Shown one piece after another: positions 35,898-45,404 of a stretch of DNA of 64,000 bases. This stretch comes from Gilvimarinus gilvus (GTDB lineage: Bacteria; Pseudomonadota; Gammaproteobacteria; Pseudomonadales; Cellvibrionaceae). The stretch covers positions 124,001 through 188,000 of the forward strand of contig NZ_JAULRU010000823.1 in the NCBI RefSeq assembly GCF_030518155.1, given 5' to 3'. The notes below the pieces were generated by a model, which did no database searches, was not told the origin of the DNA, and saw nothing but the letters and a program-made list of their open reading frames with translations. Position 1 is the stretch's first letter; the number at the start of each line of letters is the position of its first letter. Made by a program: the position numbers and the translations under genes.

Positions 35898-36058
35898 ATA
35901 TCGAGAAAGGTCTTTTCCTGCTGGGCAATTTGTGTACAATACGTCCCCCGCTCGCGACCGCCCTCACTGGCTCTTAGCGCCATATTGACGCATAATAGCC
36001 CCAAAGGCCGCGATTATCGCGAGCTCCCTATTTTAAGTCTCACGAAACGGAAACACTC

Positions 36059-36322
36059 ATGGCACGTATTACTGTTGAAGATTGTCTCGATCATGTCGAC
36101 AACCGCTTTGAACTGGTTATGGTTGGTAGCAAGCGCGCTCGCCAAATCGCTGTGGGCGGTAAGGACCCTCACGTACCCGAAGAGAACGATAAACCAACGG
36201 TTATTGCTCTGCGTGAAATCGAAGAAGGTTTTGTTGATGCCAGCATTTTGCTGGAGCGCGACGAGCCAGCACCGGCACCGCAAATGGAAGAAAACAGCTT
36301 CGAGCAACAATCTCCTATGTAA
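36059..36322 (+). CDS. rpoZ: RNA polymerase omega subunit
   Basis: Small subunit that aids folding and assembly of the beta' subunit and forms one of the ppGpp sites of RNA polymerase. The 87-residue protein has [20 protein letters not shown] and [16 protein letters not shown], the family signature, and the conserved [15 protein letters not shown] block. The C-terminal tail is acidic and variable. Located between gmk and spoT as in most gammaproteobacteria, which links the polymerase subunit to its alarmone enzyme. A CGCGATTATCGCG hairpin lies at 36009-36021 in the leader. Confidence 0.97.
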   Translation: MARITVEDCLDHVDNRFELVMVGSKRARQIAVGGKDPHVPEENDKPTVIALREIEEGFVDASILLERDEPAPAPQMEENSFEQQSPM

Positions 36323-36349
36323 CGCCGCTGAACCGATCGGAGGAATCAT

Positions 36350-38464
36350 TTGTTAACCATTGAGGCACTGAGCCACCGGCTTTCGTCCTACTTGGAACCC
36401 CCTCAGATCGATCAGGTCAAGCGTGCCTATTTTTACGCTGAACAAGCGCATGATGGGCAAAAACGCCGCTCGGGTGAGGATTACATCACTCACCCGCTCG
36501 CGGTCGCGGATATTCTGTCCGGCATGCACATGGACCATCAAAGCCTGATGGCTGCCATGCTGCACGATGTCATTGAAGACACCGGCATTCCCAAAAAAGC
36601 CATTTCCAAACAGTTTGGTGACACCGTCGCCGAATTGGTTGACGGCGTCAGTAAGCTCACTCAAATCGAATTTGAATCCCACGCTGAAAAACAGGCCGAG
36701 AACTTCCAGAAGATGGCGCTGGCCATGGCCAACGATTTACGCGTAATTTTGGTGAAGCTCGCCGACCGTTTGCATAACATGCGCACCTTAGGGGCTATGC
36801 CGCCGCACAAGAAACGCCGCATTGCCAAGGAAACCCTTGAGATCTACGCCCCCATTGCCCACAGACTGGGGATGAATGACTTACGCCTGGAATTTGAAGA
36901 TCGCGGTTTTTACGCCATGTACCCACTGCGGGCAACGCGTATGCAGGCCGCGCTCAAAACCGCCCGGGGCAACCGCAAAGAGCTGGTTGAACAAATTCAA
37001 ACCGCCATTGAAAAACGCCTGGCCCGCGAAATGATTACCGCGGTCGTGATCGGCCGTGAAAAGCACCTGTACAGCATTTATCAGAAAATGCGGCAGAAGA
37101 AGAAGTTCTTCAAAGAGATCATGGATGTCTACGCCTTCCGTATTATTGTGGACAGCGTCGATGCCTGCTATCGGGCACTGGGCATGATCCACAATCTGTA
37201 CAAACCGGTGGCCGGAGAATTCAAAGACTATATTGCGATTCCCAAGGCCAACGGCTACCAATCGCTGCACACAGTGTTGGTGGGTATGCACGGCGTGCCG
37301 ATTGAAGTACAAATTCGCACCAAAGAAATGGACGAAATGGCCAACACCGGCATTGCCGCTCATTTTCTCTACAAATCCAACAGCGATGACACACTGAGCA
37401 GCAGCCACAGCCGCGCCCGCCAATGGGTACAAGGCCTGCTCGAAATGCAACGCCGCGCCGGCGATTCGCTGGAGTTCATCGAAAATGTGAAGATCGACCT
37501 GTTCCCGGATGAGGTCTACGTATTCACACCCAAAGGCCGTATTGTGGAGCTACCCCATGGGGCAACGGCGGTTGACTTTGCCTACGCTGTGCACACCGAT
37601 ATCGGCAACACCTGTGTCGCCTGCCGCATTAACGGTCGACTCGCGCCCCTATCGCAGCCACTGCAAAGCGGACAAAAAATCACCATCATTACCGCACCGG
37701 GTGCGCAGCCCAACCCAAATTGGTTGGACTTCAGTATTTCTGGTAAAGCGCGCAGCTCCATTCGCCACTTTTTGAAAAATCAACGTCATCACCAGTCAGT
37801 GGCGCTGGGCAAAAAGATGCTCAGCCGCGCACTGGGTGACCTGGACATTGATGTTGACAACCTTACCCCAGAACAAAATGACAAACTGCTACAAGCGACT
37901 GGCTCTCACTCGCTGGAATCACTTTTTGAAGAAATAGGGCTGGGCAATCGCATAGCCTACGCTGTCGCCAAACTGTTGCAACCCGATGCGGACATTGACC
38001 CGCGCGGTGGTAGCATTTATTCGCCGCTGACCATCGACAGTTCAGACGGCGTACTGATAACCTTTGCTAAGTGCTGCCGCCCCATTCCCGGCGACCCGAT
38101 TATTGGCCATATCAGCTCGGGCAAAGGCTTGGTTATTCATCAGGAAACCTGCCATAACTTAGCGGAAATACGTGACAACCCGGAAAAAATTAGCCATGTA
38201 AACTGGGCCCCCACGGTAACCGGTGAATTCCTGGTGGATATACGGGCCGAGGTTGAATCCGAGCGCGGTATTATCGCTACTCTCGCTACCCGCGTCACCG
38301 AACAGGGAGCGAGCATCGAACATATTCACGTCAATGAACGCGATGCCCACAACAGCGTTATCAACCTGTGTATTGGAGTGCAAAACCGTATTCACCTGGC
38401 GAACATTATGCGCCGGGTCAGGAATTTGAGTTTCGTGATTCGCATACAGCGGGCAAAAAATTAG
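36350..38464 (+). CDS. spoT: Bifunctional (p)ppGpp synthetase/hydrolase SpoT
   Basis: Makes and degrades the alarmone (p)ppGpp. The 704-residue protein has the HD hydrolase domain (about 25-190, with HDVIEDTGIP intact, so hydrolase is active), the synthetase domain (about 230-340, GEFKDYIAIPKANGYQSLHT), the TGS domain (about 385-445, VYVFTPKGRIVELP) and the ACT domain at the end (about 630-704). The start is a TTG with GGAGGA 6 bp before it, 27 bp after rpoZ. Length and domain set match SpoT rather than RelA, whose HD domain lacks the catalytic residues. Confidence 0.97.
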   Translation: MLTIEALSHRLSSYLEPPQIDQVKRAYFYAEQAHDGQKRRSGEDYITHPLAVADILSGMHMDHQSLMAAMLHDVIEDTGIPKKAISKQFGDTVAELVDGVSKLTQIEFESHAEKQAENFQKMALAMANDLRVILVKLADRLHNMRTLGAMPPHKKRRIAKETLEIYAPIAHRLGMNDLRLEFEDRGFYAMYPLRATRMQAALKTARGNRKELVEQIQTAIEKRLAREMITAVVIGREKHLYSIYQKMRQKKKFFKEIMDVYAFRIIVDSVDACYRALGMIHNLYKPVAGEFKDYIAIPKANGYQSLHTVLVGMHGVPIEVQIRTKEMDEMANTGIAAHFLYKSNSDDTLSSSHSRARQWVQGLLEMQRRAGDSLEFIENVKIDLFPDEVYVFTPKGRIVELPHGATAVDFAYAVHTDIGNTCVACRINGRLAPLSQPLQSGQKITIITAPGAQPNPNWLDFSISGKARSSIRHFLKNQRHHQSVALGKKMLSRALGDLDIDVDNLTPEQNDKLLQATGSHSLESLFEEIGLGNRIAYAVAKLLQPDADIDPRGGSIYSPLTIDSSDGVLITFAKCCRPIPGDPIIGHISSGKGLVIHQETCHNLAEIRDNPEKISHVNWAPTVTGEFLVDIRAEVESERGIIATLATRVTEQGASIEHIHVNERDAHNSVINLCIGVQNRIHLANIMRRVRNLSFVIRIQRAKN

Positions 38465-38568
38465 TCCTGTAAATCGGCTAAATCATCAGTCACAAAGTAT
38501 TACATTTCACCAGGCACTCTTCGCGTTAGACTGTTAACACATGCAACTAACATGGAGATTTTGCATTG

Positions 38569-39210
38569 ATGGTGAAGCTATGGATGAGACTGTTCGTATG
38601 CATCGCGCCGGCCTACCTCGGCGCCTGTAGCGGTGGCGACGACATTGACAATATCGCCGGCTGCGGCGAACCGCCGCCACCTCAGGAGTACTCCATTTCA
38701 CAATACCAGGTCGAGGCGGTTGTGCATGATGAAGCACTCAGTGATCTTACGTTCGGGGGCGGCTCCGTCGTCGGCGAGCAGCCGGTCGATTGGGCACATC
38801 TGGGTATCGAGCTTAACACCGAGCGCGACTATTTTTTAGTTCAGCACAATGCACCACAGCCATCGCGATTTAGCCTGTTTGGACAGGCTCATGCCTGTTC
38901 GTTCGCAGGACCACAACCCGCTGAAAAGATCATTCGCGTCGAGGTGGTTAGCGACAATGCCTATACCGACGACTACCCTGCGGGCACGGATTTAAGCGCG
39001 CTGACCTCGCTTTATGACAGAGCGTATCTGGACGGTGTCGCATCGCTTGCTGACTATGAATACACACCGGCCCCCGCCCGCGAGTGGATAAAGTTCTTCT
39101 TTACCGAGCCCCCACAATATCAACGGCAAAGATTTACCGTAACGATAGAACTCGACAGCAATAATACCTTCGTAGTCACGACACCAGAAGTCTACCTAGT
39201 TAACGAATAA
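38569..39210 (+). CDS. Hypothetical lipoprotein
   Basis: I do not recognise this protein. The 213-residue product begins with MVKLWMRLFVCIAPAYLGAC and has a lipobox (LGAC), so it is probably a lipoprotein. The mature part starts with a Gly/Asp-rich and Pro-rich linker (CSGGDDIDNIAGCGEPPPPQ), followed by a domain rich in strands with DYPAGTDLSALTSLYDRAYL and a final VTIELDSNNTFVVTTPEVYL. The start at 38569 follows GGAGA about 10 bp upstream; a TTG directly before is possible. It stands alone after spoT, in the accessory stretch between spoT and ridA. Confidence 0.7.
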   Translation: MVKLWMRLFVCIAPAYLGACSGGDDIDNIAGCGEPPPPQEYSISQYQVEAVVHDEALSDLTFGGGSVVGEQPVDWAHLGIELNTERDYFLVQHNAPQPSRFSLFGQAHACSFAGPQPAEKIIRVEVVSDNAYTDDYPAGTDLSALTSLYDRAYLDGVASLADYEYTPAPAREWIKFFFTEPPQYQRQRFTVTIELDSNNTFVVTTPEVYLVNE

Positions 39211-39407
39211 TAGAAGCCCTTGCTATCAGGTTACTCTAGCAGCAACTGTGTTCCCCCCCCCTCAGTGCAGCTGCATTCAAATTGGCCCAATAATTTGCCG
39301 TCATTGCTAGACAACACCCGACTGCTGTGCAACTATTATCCACTATTGCGACAGTGTTCACACGCAATCCGTGAAACACCGCACACATTCCCCGGGGAGC
39401 ATCAAAT

Positions 39408-39992
39408 ATGTTACGAAAGTTACTCGTTTCGAGCGCGGCATTGGGCTTGGCGCTACTGACACCAATATCCATGGCACAAAGCGTCGGCACTGGACCACTT
39501 GCCGGTGCGGCGAGCCTACCCGCTAACAATAACTTTGCTCTCGTATTAACGATGCTGGCTGTGCTGGTGGCAGGTGTTTGGGCGCTACGCAACCGCAATG
39601 GCCGATGGCTACCCGCTATCATCGCCCCTACCTTAATTGTTACTTCGGCTGCCGGCTTGATTTACAGTCACAAAATTCAAGCCATTAACCCTCCAGTTGC
39701 GGTGTCACTGACGAACCCCAGTGGGGAAGTTATCGACTTATCTGCGTCATATCAGCAAGGTAACCAGTACTTTGAACTGACTAACAACGCAGGCGTATCC
39801 TTGCGAATTAAAACTATCACCCAGCCGGCCTGTGGAATCGGCAAATCCGATATGGAAGCTCAAACCAAACCAAACCCAGATACACCTGCCTTACTGGAAG
39901 CTCCAGGACTGCCTACATGCGAAGTAGGAAGCGTATTGACACAAGGTGCAGGTTGCTCAATTAATTTTGTACCATCCTGTATCCCAACCTGA
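39408..39992 (+). CDS. Exported protein with mid-chain sorting-like segment (possible XrtH substrate)
   Basis: The 194-residue protein has a signal peptide (MLRKLLVSSAALGLALLTPISMAQ), then at about 35-68 a second hydrophobic helix preceded by a short Pro/Asn motif and closed by basic residues (SLPANNNFALVLTMLAVL, then WALRNRNGR). This is the form of a PEP-CTERM/IPTL-type sorting signal, but placed in the middle. A third hydrophobic stretch and a 120-residue C-terminal domain with five cysteines follow. The pattern recalls the group called midcut-by-XrtH proteins. The exact motif is not IPTLSEW, so the assignment is tentative. No exosortase gene is in the window. Confidence 0.55.
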   Translation: MLRKLLVSSAALGLALLTPISMAQSVGTGPLAGAASLPANNNFALVLTMLAVLVAGVWALRNRNGRWLPAIIAPTLIVTSAAGLIYSHKIQAINPPVAVSLTNPSGEVIDLSASYQQGNQYFELTNNAGVSLRIKTITQPACGIGKSDMEAQTKPNPDTPALLEAPGLPTCEVGSVLTQGAGCSINFVPSCIPT

Positions 39993-40324
39993 TCGTATTG
40001 CCAACCAAAGGTAAAGTTCCCTCCCTTGGTTGGCACTAATGCGCTTTCAGGGATAACCGTCGCGCTAAGATAAATACTCGTTGCACATTCCGCACTATGC
40101 ATAGCACTATCTTATTCTCTGTCTATGGCTTAACGCACTAGCACAGGCCCTCATCGCAGCTATAACGCTAGCGTAAGGCAATAGTTTTTCACTCAAAGGC
40201 GAGAACACCAAAACTACTGCCAATTCAAATGGCCCTCGTCGCGAGCAAAAATTACAAATGGTTTATACTTTTATTAAATCAAAGTAGCGTGGAGTTGGGA
40301 CCTCATAAATGGCGCATTCCCAGC
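39993..40324. other. Intergenic stretch with one strong hairpin
   Basis: GCCAACCAAAGG (40000-40011) and CCCTTGGTTGGC (40023-40034) pair at 11 of 12 positions with an 11-base loop, 7 bp after the preceding stop. No T run follows, so it may be a processing or pausing hairpin rather than a simple terminator. The rest is A/T-rich without a visible gene. Confidence 0.5.
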
Positions 40325-41032
40325 TTATAGACTCTTCAGATCCCGAAACTGCAAACTTTGCCGGCGCGACATTTCCAACGTCACCCCTGATGTAAGAGTG
40401 ACTTCTACCGCCCCGCCCACCGATGTACTGACATCGGATATATTATTCAAATTTATCAAAAACTGCCGATTAGCCCTAAAAAACAAGTCGACTGGCAGAC
40501 GCTGTTCCAGCTGATTTAGCGAGCGTCGAATCATCGGTTTATTTTCATCAAAGTAAACACGGCTATAATTGCCAATTGATTCAACAGCTACAATTTTTTC
40601 CACAGGTACAAACCAACACTGATCTCCATCTTTTAAGAAGACTTTATCCGCCCCTCCTAACGTAGGCTCCGTCTCAGTGCCGGTATATTCTGAGCGCACT
40701 TTGTCGACGGCCTGGCGCAGGCGATGAGGTTCAATCGGCTTGAGGAGATAATCAATAGCGGACACGTCAAATGCTTTCAAGGCATATTGATCAAAGGCAG
40801 TTACAAAAATTATATGGGGTCCCGGGTCGAGCTCTTGCAAAAAATCAAACCCACTTTTTCCCGGCATTTGAATGTCTAGAAAAACAACATCCGGACCAAG
40901 CTCAACACTTTTCTTTAACGCCTCATCCGCGCTTGACGCTTCCCCAACAATGTTGATGTCTTCATACTCAGACAACAACTGACGCAACTCAACGCGCGCC
41001 AATCGTTCATCATCGACAATCAGTACTTTCAT
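40325..41032 (-). CDS. LytTR-type response regulator
   Basis: DNA-binding response regulator, 235 residues: receiver domain (1-120, with IVDDE at the start, phosphoacceptor Asp53 in FLDIQMPG, and the Lys in YLLKPIE) and C-terminal LytTR domain (about 135-235, VEKIVAVESIGNYSRVYF, FFRANRQFLINLNNI). The ATG at 41032 overlaps the stop of the kinase gene (ATGA), which decides the start over an upstream GTG and ATG. Forms a LytS/LytR-type pair with the gene before it. Target genes unknown; the neighbouring hydrolase is a candidate. Confidence 0.92.
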   Translation of the reverse strand: MKVLIVDDERLARVELRQLLSEYEDINIVGEASSADEALKKSVELGPDVVFLDIQMPGKSGFDFLQELDPGPHIIFVTAFDQYALKAFDVSAIDYLLKPIEPHRLRQAVDKVRSEYTGTETEPTLGGADKVFLKDGDQCWFVPVEKIVAVESIGNYSRVYFDENKPMIRRSLNQLEQRLPVDLFFRANRQFLINLNNISDVSTSVGGAVEVTLTSGVTLEMSRRQSLQFRDLKSL

Positions 41033-42072
41033 GATTGCGCGCCCCAACTCATTCTTGCCACCACTTGGTCTTGCTTCTGTTCCAACTCCAAACCAGCCTG
41101 CGGCCCAAAAACCTGCTCAAGCCGCGCCCGTGTATTTGGCAAACCCGTCCCGGTTGAATGCTCACCAGATGCCGTTTCGCGCAAGTGACCCGAGTTAATA
41201 ACCTCTACCTCTATCCAGCCCTGGCGTTTCTCGATTTTCACTGAAATTGATCCGCCCTCAGGCCTTTGTGCCAAACCGTGCTTTACAGCATTCTCAACCA
41301 GTGTCTGAATGCTCATGGGCAAAACAGGTTCGTCATGCAATCCTTCGGCGACTGAAAACTGATAGTTTAATCGATCTTCAAAGCGCACTTTTTCCAACTC
41401 CAGGTAGGCCCGAACTGCGTCCAATTCTTGTTGCAATGGCTGCGTGTGCTGCTCAGAGTCACGCAAAGAATAGCGCAATAAACTCGCCAACTGGGTAATC
41501 ATTGATCTTGATTTTTCCGGGTTTTCAAGCACAAGAGCGCGCACACTATTTAACGCATTGAACAAAAAGTGCGGATTGAGCTGATTCTTAAGATTGGCCA
41601 ACTGCGACTCTTTCAGAATCAACTCTAATTGCAATTTTTCCATCGTCTCTCGCCTGCGCTTTAGGGCCACGTTGATGCCGAAGTACAGCATCACCCACAA
41701 ACTGAGGACAACGAAATAGTAATAGTACCAAAACAATGTCGCCGCAACGCTTATGCTTTGTAAGTCGTAAAAGTGCAGCCAGCCAATATGGAGCACAAAA
41801 ATAATAAGTGACTCCCATATTGCAGCACAAATCACCACAAGCAGTAGAATTTTGCCAAGTAAAGGCAGTAATGCCAATTGTTGCAGCCACCTGCGAAGAA
41901 ACAAGGTGCGCATTGTATGACTCACAACCAACCCTACTGCCCCAATAAAAACACCGTTCACAACACTGACGTTACTGAGCGGCATACTCATAAGGGTAAA
42001 TAATATGTGCGCGACTGAGAAAAGCGACCAGGCGATTATTTGCACCAAATAATAAGTATGATTTTTTGTCAT
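41029..42072 (-). CDS. LytS-type sensor histidine kinase
   Basis: Membrane-bound sensor kinase, 347 residues. Four membrane segments (about 8-32, 38-56, 72-98, 106-133) precede the His_kinase domain with phosphoacceptor His168 in NQLNPHFLFNALNSVRAL, and a HATPase domain with LPMSIQTLVENAVKHGL and GTGLPNTRARLEQVFG. No periplasmic sensor domain is visible, so the signal is sensed in or at the membrane. It precedes the response regulator with a 4-bp overlap and starts 37 bp after the hydrolase gene stop. Confidence 0.92.
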   Translation of the reverse strand: MTKNHTYYLVQIIAWSLFSVAHILFTLMSMPLSNVSVVNGVFIGAVGLVVSHTMRTLFLRRWLQQLALLPLLGKILLLVVICAAIWESLIIFVLHIGWLHFYDLQSISVAATLFWYYYYFVVLSLWVMLYFGINVALKRRRETMEKLQLELILKESQLANLKNQLNPHFLFNALNSVRALVLENPEKSRSMITQLASLLRYSLRDSEQHTQPLQQELDAVRAYLELEKVRFEDRLNYQFSVAEGLHDEPVLPMSIQTLVENAVKHGLAQRPEGGSISVKIEKRQGWIEVEVINSGHLRETASGEHSTGTGLPNTRARLEQVFGPQAGLELEQKQDQVVARMSWGAQS

Positions 42073-42108
42073 TAGGGCTACACCTGATTCACCTACGCGG
42101 CGTCCGCG

Positions 42109-42987
42109 TTAGGGTTGATGATGCAAATATGAATCGATTGCCTCAATTGTCCATTGCGGATCGTCAAGCATGATAAAGTGCTTAGCACTGGAATGCATCT
42201 TGATCGTAACATCTGGCACATTCTCGTACTGCACCGAAAAATTGTGACGAACCGTATCCATTGTGCCACCCATATCTTTTGCGACTGTCCAACTTCCGAG
42301 CACCAAAGCAGGGGATCTTATGTCAGCAATCTCATCGCGCAAGTCAGTAGTAAACATTTCATACATTGCCTGACCGGTCATCTTAGGGTCTGAACTCATA
42401 CTCCACTCAATAATGGTTTCAACGTCAGACGCCTCACTGACCAAGCCTGGCAAGCTCTGCTGATAATACTGAAGCCGGCCTTGCTCAGGCGAGTTGAGAA
42501 TACCCTGACGCTGCTGCTCGGCCATAGGCTGCATCGACGCTTCGGTTGCCATGGGGTTAAAGGCCAACGGAAAGAAGGGCAGCGAGTCTATAATAATTAA
42601 CTCACCCGTCTGCTCGGGCTGGCTACTGGCCACCCAAAGTGATACAAACCCACCCAGGCTGTGCCCCATCATAATTGGCTTAGACAGGTTTTTATCGTCG
42701 ATATAATCGAGCAAATCAACTTTTACCTGGTTCAACGAAGCCTCACCGTTCAAGGGGTTTCCCGCAAAACCGTTAATATGAACTAAGTGCAGTTGGTAAT
42801 TTTTCTGGTAGTGCGCCTGCAAATCAGCCCATACCGCCGGCGAGCTATTCAGCCCCGGGATAAGAATCATTGGCTTCCCTTGTCCAACCACTTCCACGTC
42901 GAAACTGCGCTCTGCCGCCTCACTCATATTTGCCGCGGCAATTGCGACACCCAAAACAGCCATGACCGATACTTTTAAACCTTTCAT
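42109..42987 (-). CDS. Exported alpha/beta hydrolase
   Basis: Serine hydrolase of unknown substrate, 292 residues. A signal peptide (MKGLKVSVMAVLGVAIAAAN, cleavage after SEAA) points to the periplasm. The alpha/beta fold shows the oxyanion strand MILIPGLNSSPAVW, the nucleophile elbow GHSLGG with Ser110, and a C-terminal HFIMLDDP that supplies the catalytic His. Esterase or lipase-like activity is likely. It lies upstream of the LytS/LytTR genes on the same strand (37-bp gap) and is divergent from ridA. GGAGAGT precedes the ATG. Confidence 0.87.
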   Translation of the reverse strand: MKGLKVSVMAVLGVAIAAANMSEAAERSFDVEVVGQGKPMILIPGLNSSPAVWADLQAHYQKNYQLHLVHINGFAGNPLNGEASLNQVKVDLLDYIDDKNLSKPIMMGHSLGGFVSLWVASSQPEQTGELIIIDSLPFFPLAFNPMATEASMQPMAEQQRQGILNSPEQGRLQYYQQSLPGLVSEASDVETIIEWSMSSDPKMTGQAMYEMFTTDLRDEIADIRSPALVLGSWTVAKDMGGTMDTVRHNFSVQYENVPDVTIKMHSSAKHFIMLDDPQWTIEAIDSYLHHQP

Positions 42988-43178
42988 CGTTACTCTCCTT
43001 GCGTTTGATTAAGTAGGTTTAGAATAAGGGTGGGAGCGCCGTCATTGGGGCAATATGTGATTAGCGGTTGAGACACGCCATGGGCGGTGCGATTAAATAG
43101 TAATACGTGGTTTGTGCCAGTTTGGTGACCGGTGCGGATGGGTTTATACTTAGCCGTTTTTACAGCGTTGGAAAAATC

Positions 43179-43568
43179 ATGCCGAACAAAGCCGTTATTC
43201 ACACTGAAAATGCCCCGCAAGCTATTGGTACGTATTCGCAAGCGGTTAAGGTCAATGGAACTGTTTACCTGTCTGGCCAAATTCCACTCGACCCAGCCAC
43301 TATGGAGCTGGTCAGCGACGATTTTGCGGAGCAGGCCGAACAGGTATTTAAGAATATCGCAGCCGTTTGCGCCGAAGCCGGTGGCAGCCTTAATGACATA
43401 GTGAAATTGAACATCTACCTCACCGACCTGGCCAACTTCCCCATTGTCAACGAAGTGATGGCGCGTCACTTTGACGAACCCTATCCGGCGCGAGCCGCTA
43501 TTGGTATTAGCCAATTACCCAAAGGGTCGCAGGTTGAGGCGGACGGCATTATGGTGACTGCGGGATAA
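43179..43568 (+). CDS. ridA: 2-iminobutanoate/2-iminopropanoate deaminase RidA
   Basis: Hydrolyses reactive imines and enamines made by PLP enzymes such as IlvA. The 129-residue protein is a canonical Rid[30 protein letters not shown], the catalytic Arg in [19 protein letters not shown] and the final [11 protein letters not shown]. The ATG at 43179 is chosen by family length; the open frame extends 24 codons upstream without similarity. In Pseudomonas ridA directly follows spoT; here 4.7 kb lie between. Its 3' end overlaps that of the convergent SDR gene by 20 bp. Confidence 0.95.
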   Translation: MPNKAVIHTENAPQAIGTYSQAVKVNGTVYLSGQIPLDPATMELVSDDFAEQAEQVFKNIAAVCAEAGGSLNDIVKLNIYLTDLANFPIVNEVMARHFDEPYPARAAIGISQLPKGSQVEADGIMVTAG

Positions 43569-44385
43569 TCTCACTAAAACCCGCCCTAAATGTGGGGTAG
43601 CGACACTCGAAGCCTGCGGCGCGCAAGCGCCCGCTGTCTATTCGCTTATTGCGATGTGTGACCACTTGTTCATTGAGCGGTTGCACCTGAAGCCGCTCAG
43701 CCAACCAACGTACAACCTCTGCCTGCGTGGGTGCCTCACCATCACTCACCAAATAGACCGACTCAGGCTGCTGCATTTCATAGAGTAAAAAGTCCAGTGC
43801 CCGGGCGGCATCCTCAACGTGTATGCGATTCGTAAAATTGGACGCGGGTGCGATTAAACCATCGCGCACACGCCCGAGTAAGCGCTCGCGGCCGGGACCA
43901 TAAATACCTGCTAATCGCGCCACAGTAACGGGCAGCTTCGCATTTCGCAGCACATTTTCCGCCTCCAGAACACGAGTACCGGCGTAACGGCTGGGTATGG
44001 TGAGCGAATCTTCATCCACCCAACTGCCATCGGACTGACCATAGACCGACGTACTACTGACAAAGACTATCTGCCTGGGCTGCGGCACACCGCGCAGGAC
44101 ACTGACCAGATTTTCACACAGTGAAACGTATCCGCGCCGATACCCGTCATCTGAGCGCTCAACCGGAGTCGGTGTTAGCACAATGCGGTCAAAGCCTGCC
44201 GACAGCACCTTTCGCAATGAAGATACATCGGTATAGTCGGCGGCTACGTACTGTATTGCCGGGTGCAGCCCGGCCGGCACATGTCGTTTAATGCCGGTAA
44301 CTCGCACCGGGCGTTGGCACACGTTGTGTGCCAAGCGGCGACCCAGATCACCACAACCAATTATTAATAGTTTTTCGCTATCCAT
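43549..44385 (-). CDS. NAD-dependent epimerase/dehydratase-like SDR (YeeZ-like)
   Basis: Extended SDR-type protein of 278 residues. The N-terminal Rossmann motif is [14 protein letters not shown] (residues 5-18), and [19 protein letters not shown] with [12 protein letters not shown] supplies the Ser/Tyr region; the usual YxxxK is YAGTR here, so a classical SDR reaction is doubtful. This matches the YeeZ-type family of unknown function. The gene overlaps the end of ridA (20 bp, tail to tail) and is divergent from oxyR, whose start lies 67 bp away. Confidence 0.83.
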   Translation of the reverse strand: MDSEKLLIIGCGDLGRRLAHNVCQRPVRVTGIKRHVPAGLHPAIQYVAADYTDVSSLRKVLSAGFDRIVLTPTPVERSDDGYRRGYVSLCENLVSVLRGVPQPRQIVFVSSTSVYGQSDGSWVDEDSLTIPSRYAGTRVLEAENVLRNAKLPVTVARLAGIYGPGRERLLGRVRDGLIAPASNFTNRIHVEDAARALDFLLYEMQQPESVYLVSDGEAPTQAEVVRWLAERLQVQPLNEQVVTHRNKRIDSGRLRAAGFECRYPTFRAGFSEIIPQSP

Positions 44386-44451
44386 TTTGTTAGATTATTC
44401 ACATTTGCTGAATGTTTGATACTACCGAACCAAGAACCCACTAGGGCCGCC

Positions 44452-45399
44452 ATGACACTGACCGAATTACGCTATATCGTCACTCTCGCTCAAGAACAAC
44501 ACTTTGGTCGCGCTGCCGAACGCTGTTTTGTCAGTCAGCCCACCTTGAGCATTGCCGTAAAAAAATTGGAAGAAGAGCTTGGAGTGGCACTGTTCGAACG
44601 CTCTAAGTCGAGAGTTTCAGCGACGCCGCTGGGAGAAAAGATTGTCGCACAGGCCAACCTGGTACTGGAACAAACTTCCGCCATTAAAGATCTCGCCAAC
44701 GAGGGCAAAGATCAACTATCGAGCCCGTTGAGCATTGGCGCGATTTTTACCATAGGGCCTTACCTGTTACCGTTTTTTATCCCCGAGCTGCAAAAAGAGG
44801 CAAGCTCGATGCCTCTGTATGTAGAAGAAGGCTACACCGCCACGCTGCGCAATAAACTGCGCAAGGGCGAACTGGACGTGATTGTGGTGGCACTGCCCTT
44901 CACTGAAGCCGATGTGGTCACGCAGCCTTTGTATGAAGAGCCCTTTGTGGTGTTAATGCGCAAGGACCACCCACTCGCCGCACTCGACAGCATTGCCCCC
45001 GACAGCCTCGATCAGGAAGAAGTGCTGCTGCTGGGAGAAGGCCACTGCTTCCGCGATCAAGTGCTGGAAACCTGTCCCAACCTAAAAATGTCTATGGAAA
45101 ATGGGGCCAATACCGCTCATGGCAAAATCCGCACCGCAGCGGAGGGCAGCTCTTTGGAGACGTTGCGCCACATGGTGGCCTCGGGCCTGGGCATCACCAT
45201 CTTACCTGTGTCAGCGGCCAGTACCGCGGGATACAGCGAAGACGTAATGGTGACTCGCCCATTTTCTGGCAACGGCCCCAAACGTACCGTCGCCCTTGCC
45301 TGGCGGGCTAGCTTTCCGCGCTTTAAAGCCGTAGACGCTCTGCGCGGCGCCATTCGGCGCAGCCAGCAAAATAACTCGCTGATTTCACTCATCAATTAA
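44452..45399 (+). CDS. oxyR: Hydrogen peroxide sensor and regulator OxyR
   Basis: LysR-type regulator that turns on peroxide defence genes when oxidised. The 315-residue protein has the HTH at 1-60 (MTLTELRYIVTLAQEQHFGR) and an effector domain with the two redox cysteines in GEGHCFRDQVLETC. With the ATG at 44452 these are Cys199 and Cys208, the E. coli numbers, which supports this start over an ATG 12 codons upstream. GLGITILP is present near the end. recG starts 6 bp downstream, and oxyR-recG is a known operon in Pseudomonas. Confidence 0.97.
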   Translation: MTLTELRYIVTLAQEQHFGRAAERCFVSQPTLSIAVKKLEEELGVALFERSKSRVSATPLGEKIVAQANLVLEQTSAIKDLANEGKDQLSSPLSIGAIFTIGPYLLPFFIPELQKEASSMPLYVEEGYTATLRNKLRKGELDVIVVALPFTEADVVTQPLYEEPFVVLMRKDHPLAALDSIAPDSLDQEEVLLLGEGHCFRDQVLETCPNLKMSMENGANTAHGKIRTAAEGSSLETLRHMVASGLGITILPVSAASTAGYSEDVMVTRPFSGNGPKRTVALAWRASFPRFKAVDALRGAIRRSQQNNSLISLIN

Positions 45400-45404
45400 C
45401 AGCC

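Noticed and set aside
36009-36021. CGCGATTATCGCG hairpin before rpoZ as a riboswitch or terminator
   Set aside because: Five-bp stem without T run or conserved aptamer features; more likely chance or a minor leader hairpin.
43107-43178. N-terminal extension of RidA
   Set aside because: RidA proteins start at MPNKAVIHT-like sequences; the extension has no similarity and no RBS.
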